Of a stretch of DNA of 50,473 bases, positions 1-9,741 are shown piece by piece. The notes below the pieces were generated by a model. It was given only the letters and a program-made list of their open reading frames with translations. It was not told the DNA's origin and searched no databases. This DNA comes from Caulobacteraceae bacterium (GTDB lineage Bacteria; Pseudomonadota; Alphaproteobacteria; Caulobacterales; Caulobacteraceae): assembly GCA_031291645.1 (NCBI GenBank), contig JARLIQ010000078.1:1-50473 (forward strand), written 5' to 3'. The first letter of the stretch is position 1; every line of letters begins with the position of its first letter. Made by a program: the position numbers and the translations under genes.

Positions 1-66
1 CAGCCCTCCCGGAACGAACGGCTTGATCCGCTCCCACTGATCGTCACGAAGAACTTCACCTTCCAA
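1..66 (-). CDS. IS5-family transposase, N-terminal fragment
   Basis: The minus-strand frame starting at a TTG at 66 gives 22 residues running off the window edge, including DDQWERIKPFVPGG. This matches the N-terminal D-x-QWERI-x-P-hydrophobic-P signature (DUF4096 region) of IS5-family transposases. A GGAGG Shine-Dalgarno lies 5 bases upstream of the TTG, which decides the start. The catalytic DDE residues lie outside the window, so whether the transposase is intact is unknown. Confidence 0.6.
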   Translation of the reverse strand, partial: MEGEVLRDDQWERIKPFVPGGL

Positions 67-136
67 GGCCGCCTCCAAAAAGCAGCCTTGAATCAGAACT
101 CGCGATCCACCGGAATCCCTAAATCGGCACCACGAC
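1..136 (-). mobile_element. End of an IS5-family insertion sequence (partial)
   Basis: The minus strand carries the start of a transposase (see the CDS at 1-66), preceded by a 70-base leader that ends at a CTAG tetranucleotide (137-140). IS5-family elements of the IS427 group are known to target YTAR/CTAG-like sites, so the element edge probably lies at about 136. The other end is outside the window, so neither the terminal inverted repeat nor a target duplication can be confirmed. Confidence 0.6.
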
Positions 137-1141
137 CTAGCCGGTCGCCCGCGCCAGCAGGGCGTCCAGCGCCGCCTCGTCCTCGAAGCGGGCGCGCACG
201 GGCCAGGCGGCGACGCGCGCGCGCCAGGCGGGCGGCAGCCGCACCCAGTCCTTCTCGGTGGTGACCAGGCCCGCGCCGAACTCTTCGGCCTGGTCGTTCA
301 GCTGCTTCAGCACGCCCTCGTCATAGGCCGCGTGGTCGGGCAGGGGGACGAAGTCCACCAGGTTGCAGCCGGCCGCGCACAGCGCCCGCTCGACCTTCCA
401 GGGCTTGCCGACGCCGGCGAAGCCGAGCTGGGGCCCCGGCGGGGGCGCCGCCAGGGGCTCGAGCCGCGCGACCAGCACCGGCGTCTGACCGAACAGCCGC
501 ACGAGCGCCGGGTCGGGCTCGGGCAGGTCGGCCGGCAGCAGCAGGACCACCGCGTCCGCGCGCGCCAGGCCCGCGGTCAGGGGCTCGCGCATCGGGCCGG
601 CGGGAAAGACCGCGCCGTCGCCGAACGGCCATTCGCCGTCGCGCGTTTCGCCGTCGACCACCACCAGCGACAGGGCCTTGCGCAGGCTCATGTTCTGGTG
701 GCCGTCGTCCATCACCAGCGCCTGGACGCCGGCCTGCGCCGCCGCGCGCGCCCCGGCCAGCCGGTCGCGGGCGATCCAGACCGGGCCCGCCTGGGCCAGC
801 ATCAGCGGCTCGTCGCCGACGTCGACGGCGAGGTGGGCGGCCGCATCGACCCTGACCGGGCCGGCGAGCCGCCCGCCGTGGCCGCGCGAGAGCACGGCTG
901 CCTGCAGTCCGTGCGCCGCCAGCCGCGCGCGCACCTCGCGCACGATTGGCGTCTTGCCGCTGCCGCCCATGGTCAGGTTGCCGACGCAGACCACCGGGAC
1001 GCCGGGGTCGGCCGGCGCCGCGCGGGCGATGCGGCGGGCGGTGGCGGCGGCCCAGGCCCAGGCCGCGGGCCGCAGTAGGGCGCGGGTCACCGAGGCCTTG
1101 GGATGGCGGTCGTACCACCAGCGGGGGGTGCGCAGCCTCAT
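137..1141 (-). CDS. lpxK: Tetraacyldisaccharide 4'-kinase (lipid A biosynthesis)
   Basis: LpxK phosphorylates the 4' position of the tetraacyldisaccharide 1-phosphate precursor to give lipid IVA, at the inner face of the cytoplasmic membrane. The protein has 334 residues, the usual family length. It has an N-terminal hydrophobic patch (about 20-40) and a P-loop at about residues 57-65 (GNLTMGGSGKTP), the LpxK hallmark. A TTEKDWVRLP stretch lies near the C-terminus. The ATG overlaps the waaA stop by 4 bases (ATGA), so it is the last gene of a translationally coupled lipid A operon. Its own stop codon directly abuts an insertion sequence edge. Confidence 0.95.
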   Translation of the reverse strand: MRLRTPRWWYDRHPKASVTRALLRPAAWAWAAATARRIARAAPADPGVPVVCVGNLTMGGSGKTPIVREVRARLAAHGLQAAVLSRGHGGRLAGPVRVDAAAHLAVDVGDEPLMLAQAGPVWIARDRLAGARAAAQAGVQALVMDDGHQNMSLRKALSLVVVDGETRDGEWPFGDGAVFPAGPMREPLTAGLARADAVVLLLPADLPEPDPALVRLFGQTPVLVARLEPLAAPPPGPQLGFAGVGKPWKVERALCAAGCNLVDFVPLPDHAAYDEGVLKQLNDQAEEFGAGLVTTEKDWVRLPPAWRARVAAWPVRARFEDEAALDALLARATG

Positions 1142-2418
1142 CGGATCAGCACCAGCAGGCGCTCAGCGACGGCGCGGGCCTCGCCGTCGCGCGCGGCGAC
1201 GAAGGCCGCCGCCCGGGCGGCCATGGCCGGCAGGATGGGCGCGCGCTCGATGCCGTCCGCCAGCCAGCGGTCGAGGGCGCCGTTGGCGACCAAGACGGTC
1301 GCCTGGGCGTCGATCAGGCCGGCGTAGGCGCTCTGCCAATTGGCCACGAGGGGTCCCGAGACGAAGGCGCAGCCCAGCCGCGCCGGCTCCAGCGGGTTGT
1401 GCCCGCCGACCCCGTCCACCAGGCTGCCGCCGATCACGGCCAGGCTCGCCAGCCGATACCAGAGGCCAAGCTCGCCCAGGGCGTCGGCCACCCGCACCTG
1501 GGCCTCGCCGATCGGCTCGCCGGCGCCCTGGCGCGAGACGGCGAGGCCGTCGTCGGCCGCCAGGCTCGCCACCGCTGCGCCCCGCTCGGGATGGCGCGGG
1601 ACGATGACCAACAGCGGCGCGCGCGCGGCGAGGGGCGGGATCTCCATGGCGTCGGCGAACCGGGCCAGGATCAGCGCGTCCTCGCCCGGATGGGTGCTGG
1701 CCGCCAGGATCACCGGCCGTTCGCCGATCTCCGTGCGGAGGGCGGCGAGCGCCGCCTCGTCGGCCGGCAGGGGCGCCGCGCCGAACTTCAGGTCCGCCAG
1801 GCCCGCGGCCTCGATCCCCAGGCTGGCCAGACGCCCGGCCGCCCGTTCGTCCTGGGCCAGCACCAGGTCGAAGGCGCCCAGCAGCGCGCGCGCCGCCTCG
1901 CCGAACCGCGTCCAGTTGCGCAGGCTGGCGTCGGACAGCTTGGCCGACAGCAGGGCCAGCCGGACGCCGCGCGCCCGCGCCTGCAAAAGCAGGTTGGGCC
2001 ACAGCTCGCTCTCGACGAAGACGCCGAGGCTCGGGCGCCAGAAGTCGAGGAACCGGCGGGTCGCGGCGGGGCCGTCGACCGGCGCGTACTGGTGGATGGC
2101 GTGGGGCGGCAGGCGGCGGCCGAGAAGCTCGGCGGCGGTGCGGGTGCCCGAGGTGACGAGCAGCGTCAGGTCCGGCCGGGCCTGGGCCAGGGCGTCGATC
2201 AGCGGCAGCAGCGACAGGGCCTCGCCGACGCTGGCCCCGTGCAGCCAGGCGACGGGCCCGGGCGGCCGGGCGACGCCCGCGCGGCCCAGGCGCTCGCCCA
2301 GGCGCGCCGGGTCCTCCTTGCCCCGCCGCGCGCGCCGATCCAGCAGCAGCGGGACCAGAGGCTCGGCGAGGCCGGTGGCCAGGCGATAGGCGACCAGAGA
2401 GGCGGGTAGGCGGCTCAT
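1138..2418 (-). CDS. waaA: 3-deoxy-D-manno-octulosonic acid transferase
   Basis: WaaA (KdtA) transfers Kdo from CMP-Kdo to lipid IVA. The protein has 426 residues (family about 420). It shows WLHGASVGE near residues 58-66 and GHNPLEPA near residue 330, the nucleotide-sugar binding signature of this GT30 family. An open frame extends upstream of the ATG at 2418 but runs through the preceding gene in another frame, so I chose the ATG, which overlaps the DUF374 stop by 4 bases. The GHN form replaces the more common GQN. Whether it adds one or two Kdo residues cannot be told from sequence. Confidence 0.94.
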   Translation of the reverse strand: MSRLPASLVAYRLATGLAEPLVPLLLDRRARRGKEDPARLGERLGRAGVARPPGPVAWLHGASVGEALSLLPLIDALAQARPDLTLLVTSGTRTAAELLGRRLPPHAIHQYAPVDGPAATRRFLDFWRPSLGVFVESELWPNLLLQARARGVRLALLSAKLSDASLRNWTRFGEAARALLGAFDLVLAQDERAAGRLASLGIEAAGLADLKFGAAPLPADEAALAALRTEIGERPVILAASTHPGEDALILARFADAMEIPPLAARAPLLVIVPRHPERGAAVASLAADDGLAVSRQGAGEPIGEAQVRVADALGELGLWYRLASLAVIGGSLVDGVGGHNPLEPARLGCAFVSGPLVANWQSAYAGLIDAQATVLVANGALDRWLADGIERAPILPAMAARAAAFVAARDGEARAVAERLLVLIR

Positions 2419-3094
2419 TCCACGGCCGCCTCGGCCTGGCGGGTCAGGGCGCTGAGCCGTTCGGTCCAGGCCTGGCGCACGGCCTCGATGTCGTCGTCGT
2501 CGGCGACGTCCGGCTGGCGCTCCCAGATCAGGGCGGCGCGGGCGAAGGGCAGGGGGAAGACGGCGCGGTCCCAGGAATTCAGCGTCACGCAGGGCTTGGT
2601 GGCCAGGCCGAGCAACAGCACCTGGGCCTTGGACCTGCGGGCCAGCATGGCCGGGCCGTTGGTCATCGTCTCGACCGGGCCGCGCGGCCCGTCGGGCGGG
2701 ATGGCGATGCAGTTGCCGTCCTTCAGCCAACGGACGATCTCGCGGAAGGCCGCCGCGCCGCCCTTCTGGCGGACCTGGTGCTGTTTCTTGGCGGCCGAGC
2801 CGCGGATGGCCGGAAAGCCGAGCCGCTCCATGGCCTGGGCGACGACCTCGCCGTCGTGCGAGAGCGAGATCAGGGCGCGCGGCTCCTGCGCCCGCTCCAG
2901 TGGCCAGGAGGCCGGCGACAGCGAGATCCTCGAATGCCAGAAGCAGACCATCACCGGCCCGCCGGCGTCCCAGACCGCCTCGGCGTCGGCCATGCCGTCG
3001 CGCCGCCAGCGCAGGGTCTTCAGCGTCACGCCGAGATAGGCGGCGAACAACAGGCCGAGCAGCCACTGCACCGGCGCGGACCGGAACAGGAATT

Positions 3095-3098
<4 letters not shown>
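2415..3098 (-). CDS. DUF374 lysophospholipid acyltransferase-family protein
   Basis: This 227-residue membrane-associated protein belongs to the DUF374 branch of the LPLAT/PlsC-like acyltransferases. An N-terminal hydrophobic helix (about 10-25) is followed by FWHSR (about 53-57), which carries the candidate catalytic histidine, and PPDGPRGP (about 134-141), the acceptor-binding motif. DUF374 genes commonly sit beside waaA/lpxK in alphaproteobacteria and are presumed to act on lipid A or its precursors; the substrate here is inference. It overlaps the upstream transporter and downstream waaA by 4 bases each. Confidence 0.88.
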
Positions 3099-4876
<1,778 letters not shown>

Positions 4877-4993
4877 CGGCGGATCGGTCGGCTTTCGGCG
4901 GATCGGTGTCAAGCGGTGCGCGCCCGCGACCTCGGGGGCGCTTCACATCGCGTACGCTGCGCCCTAGGTAGGGGCCGCGCCAAGGGATCGCTC

Positions 4994-5659
4994 GTGACGA
5001 CATTCGACCTGACCAAGCCGGCCGGACGGTTCATCGCCTATCTGGACTACCTCTGGAACGACCACGCCTATCTGCGGCTGGGCTTCCAGAACGCCCACTG
5101 GATCAGCCCCGAGCTTATCCGCACCAACCAGCCCTGGCCGTTCCAGCTCGAGCGGTGGAAGCGCGCCGGCATCAAGACCATCATCAACCTGCGCGGCGGC
5201 TTCGACGCCAGCTTCTATGCGCTGGAGCGCCACGCCTGCGAGCAGATCGGGCTGAAGCTGGTCAACTTCACCGTCACCTCGCGCGACGTGCCGTCCAAGG
5301 ATCAGGTGCTGGCCGCGCGCGAGCTGTTCGACACGGTGGAATACCCGGCGGTGATGCACTGCAAGTCTGGTGCGGACCGGGCCGGGATCATGAGCGTGCT
5401 CTACGCCCACTTCCGCCTGGGCCAGCCGATCCGCAAGGCGGTCGAGCAGCTTTCGGCGCGCTACATGCACGTGCGCCAGGGCAAGACCGGCGTCCTGGAC
5501 TACATCTTTGAGCTCTACCTGGCCGAGGGCGAGGCCAAGGGGCTGAGCTTCGTCGACTGGGTGCAGAGCCCGGCCTACGACCCGGTGAAGATCAAGGCCG
5601 ACTTCCGCGCCAACTGGTGGGGCACGCTGCTCAACGAGCGGCTGCTGCGGCGGGAATAG
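4994..5659 (+). CDS. Dual-specificity/tyrosine-phosphatase-like protein (Cys-based), CtpA-like
   Basis: This 221-residue protein has the phosphatase loop HCKSGADRAG: nucleophile near C123 and the CX5R arginine near R129. The general-acid region upstream is less clear. It starts at GTG 4994; no ATG in frame gives the conserved N-terminus. Caulobacter has an essential phosphatase of this general type, CtpA, linked in the literature to envelope integrity and lipid A. The position next to lipid A genes fits such a role, but orthology is inferred from memory. The substrate could be lipid phosphate rather than phosphoprotein. It is probably cotranscribed with the ligase gene 99 bases downstream. 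Confidence 0.8.
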   Translation: MTTFDLTKPAGRFIAYLDYLWNDHAYLRLGFQNAHWISPELIRTNQPWPFQLERWKRAGIKTIINLRGGFDASFYALERHACEQIGLKLVNFTVTSRDVPSKDQVLAARELFDTVEYPAVMHCKSGADRAGIMSVLYAHFRLGQPIRKAVEQLSARYMHVRQGKTGVLDYIFELYLAEGEAKGLSFVDWVQSPAYDPVKIKADFRANWWGTLLNERLLRRE

Positions 5660-5758
5660 GCGTCGGGCGGGAAACCCTTCGTCCTTCCTCGCGTCTGGCC
5701 CTAGGCTGCCCCGCGCCGCCGAGTCGCCGCCGGCGCGCGTCCAGCCGGGTTCGGGACC

Positions 5759-7234
5759 ATGCATGCCGTCCGCAGGATTTTCGACTTCGCCCGTCTGACG
5801 CCGGATGCGCCGGCCTTCGTCGCCGGTCTGCAGCCCGTCTCCTACCGCGTCTTCCACGGGATGATCACCGGCATGCGCCGCCGGCTGGCGTCGCAAGGCC
5901 TGCGCCGGGGCGGCGTGGTCCTGGTGTGGATCGACGAGATCCCGGTCGCCTGGAGCGTCGACCTGGCGCTTCGCACCCTGGGCCTGACGACCATGGCGAT
6001 CCGTTCCATCGCCGAGATCGCCAACGTCGCCGGCCTGGACGTCGTCGCCCTGGTGACCTTCGCCGCCGAGTCGCGGCCTGGGGCGGCCGCGGCCCTGCCG
6101 GCCGGCGTGCTGGCGATCACGGTCGAGGCCGCGGACTGGGACATCCCCGGCGAGGGCGCCGAGCTGGAGGCGCCGCCCGAGGGCCCCTCGGGCGGCCACG
6201 TCCTGCTGACCTCGGGCTCCACGGGCCAGTACAAGATGGTCCTCATCGGCGAGGCCTTCGAGGCCGCGCACAGCGCCGCCCTGACCGACATCCTGCGGGG
6301 CGGCGATCTCCGGCCGGCGATCGACGAGGCGCTGGTGAGGGTCAATCTGTTCAGCTTCGGCCTTTGGACCATCGCCGGCTATTCGATACCGATCCGGCGG
6401 TGGGCCGCCGGCGGGTCGGTGGTCTTCCACCAGGGCGCCGACCCCGTCCGCTCGCTGGCGGTCCCCGGCCTGACCCACGCCGTGACCACGCCCGCCGCCC
6501 TGGCGCAGATGCTCGATGCGCCGACGCGCGTGCCGCGCAACGACGCGCTGCGGCTGGTCGTCGCGGGCGGCGCCCTGTCGCTGGCCCTGGCCAGCCGCGC
6601 CAGGGCCAGTCTCAGCAGCCACGTCGCCACCGTGCTCGGCTCGACCGAGAGCGGGGTCTGGGCGATCACGCCGATCGAGACCGCCGAGGACCTGCGCTGG
6701 CACCGCCTGCATCCCCGGCGGATGGTTGAGGTGGTGGACGAGGCCTGCCGGCCGCTGCCAGCCGGGGAGCTCGGCCAGGTTCGCGTCCTGCTCGACAACG
6801 GCCTGACCGGCTATCTGAACGCGCCCGAGGCCACGGCCGAGGCCTTCCGCGACGGCTATTTCTATCCCGGCGATCTCGGGATGCTCGACGAGCAGGGGCG
6901 GCTGGCCCTCTACGGCCGGGTCAGCGAGATGCTCAACGTCCTCGGCGACAAGGTCCCCACCCAGCCGCTCGAACAGGCGCTGCAGGAGCGCCTGGGGGTC
7001 GAAGGCGTCTGCCTGCTCTCGGGCCAGGGGCCCCAGGGCGCGGAGGAACTGCACGTGATCGTCGAGACGGCCGCGCCGATCGACGAGGCCAGGCTGCGCG
7101 AGGCGGCCCGGGCGATCCCGCGGGGCTTTCCGGAGGCGCGCTTCCACTTCATCGCCCGGCTGCCACGCAACCACATGGGCAAGGTCGAGCGCTTCAAGCT
7201 CCAGAAGCGGCTGATCGCGGCGCGCGAGGGCTGA
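5759..7234 (+). CDS. Acyl-adenylate-forming enzyme (AMP-dependent synthetase/ligase family)
   Basis: This 491-residue ANL-superfamily enzyme has the phosphate loop TSGSTGQYK near residues 151-159, the A7-like YPGD, the A8 hinge GRVSEMLNVLGDK and a C-terminal catalytic lysine in NHMGKVERFK. All core motifs are intact, so it should activate a carboxylic acid as its AMP ester. The N-terminal half is shorter and more divergent than in standard acyl-CoA synthetases, and no carrier-protein gene lies nearby, so neither the acid nor the final acceptor (CoA, carrier protein or lipid) can be named. It follows the phosphatase gene on the same strand and converges on DUF4170 with a 16-base gap. Confidence 0.82.
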   Translation: MHAVRRIFDFARLTPDAPAFVAGLQPVSYRVFHGMITGMRRRLASQGLRRGGVVLVWIDEIPVAWSVDLALRTLGLTTMAIRSIAEIANVAGLDVVALVTFAAESRPGAAAALPAGVLAITVEAADWDIPGEGAELEAPPEGPSGGHVLLTSGSTGQYKMVLIGEAFEAAHSAALTDILRGGDLRPAIDEALVRVNLFSFGLWTIAGYSIPIRRWAAGGSVVFHQGADPVRSLAVPGLTHAVTTPAALAQMLDAPTRVPRNDALRLVVAGGALSLALASRARASLSSHVATVLGSTESGVWAITPIETAEDLRWHRLHPRRMVEVVDEACRPLPAGELGQVRVLLDNGLTGYLNAPEATAEAFRDGYFYPGDLGMLDEQGRLALYGRVSEMLNVLGDKVPTQPLEQALQERLGVEGVCLLSGQGPQGAEELHVIVETAAPIDEARLREAARAIPRGFPEARFHFIARLPRNHMGKVERFKLQKRLIAAREG

Positions 7235-7250
7235 GCCGCCGCGCGGGGCC

Positions 7251-7487
7251 TCAGTGGCTGTGCTCTTCCTCGGACGGGTCGAGCAGCTTGTGGGCGTGGA
7301 TGATGAAGTAGCGCATCAGGGCGTTGTCGACCGTGGCCTGGGCGCGGGCCTTCCAGGCCTTGTGGGCCTCGGCGTAGCTCGGATAGGCGCCCACGAGCTC
7401 GACCTTGGACAGGTCGCGGAACTCGGTCGCGCCGATATCCTTGAGTTCGCCGCCGATCACGATGTGAAGGAGCTGACGGTCGGGCAT
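7251..7487 (-). CDS. DUF4170 domain-containing small protein
   Basis: This 78-residue soluble protein begins MPDRQLLHIVIGGEL and ends in an acidic/His-rich tail (EEEHSH). It matches the DUF4170 family, conserved in alphaproteobacteria and typically found beside cysQ and lipid A genes. No function is established. It starts 3 bases downstream of the cysQ stop, so it is coupled to cysQ. A YFIIHAHKLLDP segment is the most conserved-looking part. Confidence 0.85.
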   Translation of the reverse strand: MPDRQLLHIVIGGELKDIGATEFRDLSKVELVGAYPSYAEAHKAWKARAQATVDNALMRYFIIHAHKLLDPSEEEHSH

Positions 7488-7490
7488 GAA

Positions 7491-8297
7491 TCAGTTCGCC
7501 TGGGTTGGAACGGCAAGCTCGATAGGCTCGACGCGCCTCAAGATCAACCGGTGTAGGGCGGGTCCGGCGCAGACCAGGCTGGCGGCCCTCGGATCGGCGC
7601 GGTTGTAGGCGAGGCGGCCGCCCTTGTGCGTGGTGACCATGCAGCCGGCCTCGCTGGCGATCAGGTCGGCGGCGGCCAGGTCCCACTCCGCCTTGGACGA
7701 CAGGGCCAGGGCCGCGTCGAACGCGCCGCAGGCCACCAGGCACATCCGGTAGGCGATGGAGTTGCGGCTCTCGATCCGCATCGGCGGCCAGGGCTCGCGC
7801 CAGGCCGGATGGACGAACATCGGCTTGTCGCCGAGCATGGCGCAGCCTTCGAGGCTGGCCGTGGCGCTGGCCGAGATCGGCCGGCCGTTGAGCCTGGCGC
7901 CGCCGCCGGCGACGGCCTCATAGGTCTCGGCGACGTCGGGCGCGCGCATCACGCCGGCGATCGGCCGTCCGTCCTCGACCACGGCGATCGAGACGCCCCA
8001 CCAGGGCCGTCCCTTGAGGAAGGCGCGCGTGCCGTCGATCGGGTCGACCACGAACAGGCGCCGCCGCTGCAGGCGCGAGGGATCGTCCGCCGTCTCCTCC
8101 GACAGCCAGCCATAGTCCGGCCGCGCGCGGGTCAGCCAGTCCTTGAGCAGGGCGTCGACCTCCAGGTCGGCGTTGGTCACCGGCGTGCCGTCGGACTTGG
8201 AGACCGTCGTCAGGCCCGCTTCGCGCACCGCCAGGGCCCGTTCGCCCGCCGCCCGGGCCGCGTCGCGGATCAGCTCGAGGTCGTCGACCGTCGTCAT
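7491..8297 (-). CDS. cysQ: 3'(2'),5'-bisphosphate nucleotidase CysQ
   Basis: This 268-residue member of the inositol monophosphatase superfamily hydrolyses 3'-phosphoadenosine 5'-phosphate to AMP, recycling the by-product of sulfate assimilation and sulfotransfer. Metal-binding motifs are all present: SEET near 66-69, DPIDGTRAF near 85-93, and WDLAAAD near 205. The ATG overlaps the pmbA stop by 4 bases. A general inositol monophosphatase is an alternative, but the length, the motif spacing and the DUF4170 neighbour favour CysQ. Confidence 0.85.
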   Translation of the reverse strand: MTTVDDLELIRDAARAAGERALAVREAGLTTVSKSDGTPVTNADLEVDALLKDWLTRARPDYGWLSEETADDPSRLQRRRLFVVDPIDGTRAFLKGRPWWGVSIAVVEDGRPIAGVMRAPDVAETYEAVAGGGARLNGRPISASATASLEGCAMLGDKPMFVHPAWREPWPPMRIESRNSIAYRMCLVACGAFDAALALSSKAEWDLAAADLIASEAGCMVTTHKGGRLAYNRADPRAASLVCAGPALHRLILRRVEPIELAVPTQAN

Positions 8298-9634
8298 CGA
8301 CCCGCGATGGCCAGGGCGTCGATCAGCAGCGAGGGCGCGTTGGCCGCGCCGCGCAGCTCCAGGTCCGAGCCGACCACGATGCGCCGGTAGATGTCGATCA
8401 GGTTGCCGGCGACGGTGATCTCGGTGACCGGATAGGCGATCTCGCCGTTCTCGAACCAGAAGCCGGAGACCCCGACCGACCAGTCGCCGGTGTTGCCGTT
8501 CAGCGAGGGGCCGAACATCGAGGTCACCAGCAGCCCGGCCTGGGCGTCGGCCATCAGTCCCGCCAGGGTCCGCTCGCCCGGCTCCAGCGTCAGGTTGGTC
8601 GGCGAGACGCCCGGCGGGCCGGCCAGGCCGCGCGATGCGTGCCCGGTGGTCTCCAGGCCCAGCTGCCGGGCCGAGGCGCTGTTGAGCAGCCAGGTGGTCA
8701 GCACGCCCTTGTCGATGATCGCATGGCGCCGGTTGGCCACGCCCTCGTCGTCGAACGGGCTGGAGCCCAGGCCGCGCCGCCGGTGCGGGTCCTCGGTCAG
8801 GGTGATGTTGTCGGCGAAGACCGCCTGGCCCAGCCTGTCCTTCAGGAACGAGGTGCCGCGCGCGATCGACGGGCCGGAGATGGCGCCGATCAGCGGCGAA
8901 AGCAGGGACGCGGCCAGCCGGTTCTCGAAGATCACCGGGGCGGTGGTCGAGTCGATCTTGCGCGCGCCGAGGCGCGAGACGGCGCGGCGGCCGGCCTCGG
9001 CGCCGATCACGTCCGCCGCCGGCAGGTCGGCGCGCCAGCGCTGGCTGCGTCCTTCGCCGCCGCGCTCCATGGACGAGCCCTCGCCGGCGATGGCCGAGGC
9101 GGACAGGGAGAAGCCGGACGCCTGGTGGCGGCCGAGGAAGCCGGCGCTGGTGGCGTAGAGCCAGGTTGAGGCGGACCAGGCGGCCGATCCGCCGTCGCTG
9201 TTGGTCACGCCGTCGACCGCGCGCGCGGCGGCTTCGGCGGTGCGGGCCTCGGCCTCCAGGGCGTCGGCGCCGGGCTCGGTGGGGTCGAACAGTTCGAGGT
9301 CGGGGAAGGGGCCCTTGGCCAGCCGATCCTCCGGCGCCAAGCCCGCGTAGCGGTCTTCAGGGGCCAGCCGGGCCATGGCCACGACCCGTTCGACCAGCTT
9401 GGCGCGGGCGTCGGCGGAGATGTCCGAGGCCGAGACCGAGGCCTGCTGGCGACCGATGAACACCCGCACCCCCAGGTCGCGCGCCTCCTCGCGCTCGACC
9501 TCCTCCAGCGCGTCCAGGCGGACGGAGACGGACAGCGAGCGGCGCTCGGCGATGACGGCTTCGGCGGCGTCCGCGCCGGCCTTCAGCGCGGCGGCGATGA
9601 CGTCGTGCAACAGGGCTTCACTCATGGCCGCCAT
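8294..9634 (-). CDS. pmbA: TldE/PmbA-family metalloprotease subunit
   Basis: This 446-residue protein is of the TldD/PmbA (U62) family. PmbA/TldE is the non-catalytic partner that, with TldD, forms a metalloprotease degrading unfolded peptides and maturing some microcins. Hallmark regions include FGPSLNGNTGDWSVGVSGFW and the C-terminal GNLIDIYRRI. The HExxxH of TldD is absent, which supports the TldE assignment. Two starts are close together: ATG 9634 and ATG 9625; neither has a strong Shine-Dalgarno. No tldD is in the window. It is first in the pmbA-cysQ-DUF4170 run. Confidence 0.88.
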   Translation of the reverse strand: MAAMSEALLHDVIAAALKAGADAAEAVIAERRSLSVSVRLDALEEVEREEARDLGVRVFIGRQQASVSASDISADARAKLVERVVAMARLAPEDRYAGLAPEDRLAKGPFPDLELFDPTEPGADALEAEARTAEAAARAVDGVTNSDGGSAAWSASTWLYATSAGFLGRHQASGFSLSASAIAGEGSSMERGGEGRSQRWRADLPAADVIGAEAGRRAVSRLGARKIDSTTAPVIFENRLAASLLSPLIGAISGPSIARGTSFLKDRLGQAVFADNITLTEDPHRRRGLGSSPFDDEGVANRRHAIIDKGVLTTWLLNSASARQLGLETTGHASRGLAGPPGVSPTNLTLEPGERTLAGLMADAQAGLLVTSMFGPSLNGNTGDWSVGVSGFWFENGEIAYPVTEITVAGNLIDIYRRIVVGSDLELRGAANAPSLLIDALAIAGR

Positions 9635-9741
9635 ATGGGCGATGGCGCGCCATTAGCGCAACCTGGCGATCGAATTTCGTCCGTTCCAGGGACGTTGCGC
9701 CGCGGCTCAGGCCGCCAGCCACAGCCGCAGGGCCGCGGCGA

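Noticed and set aside
9657-9690. Possible EcfG promoter near pmbA (GTTCC present)
   Set aside because: The partner -10 element AACG is not at the required 16-17-base spacing.
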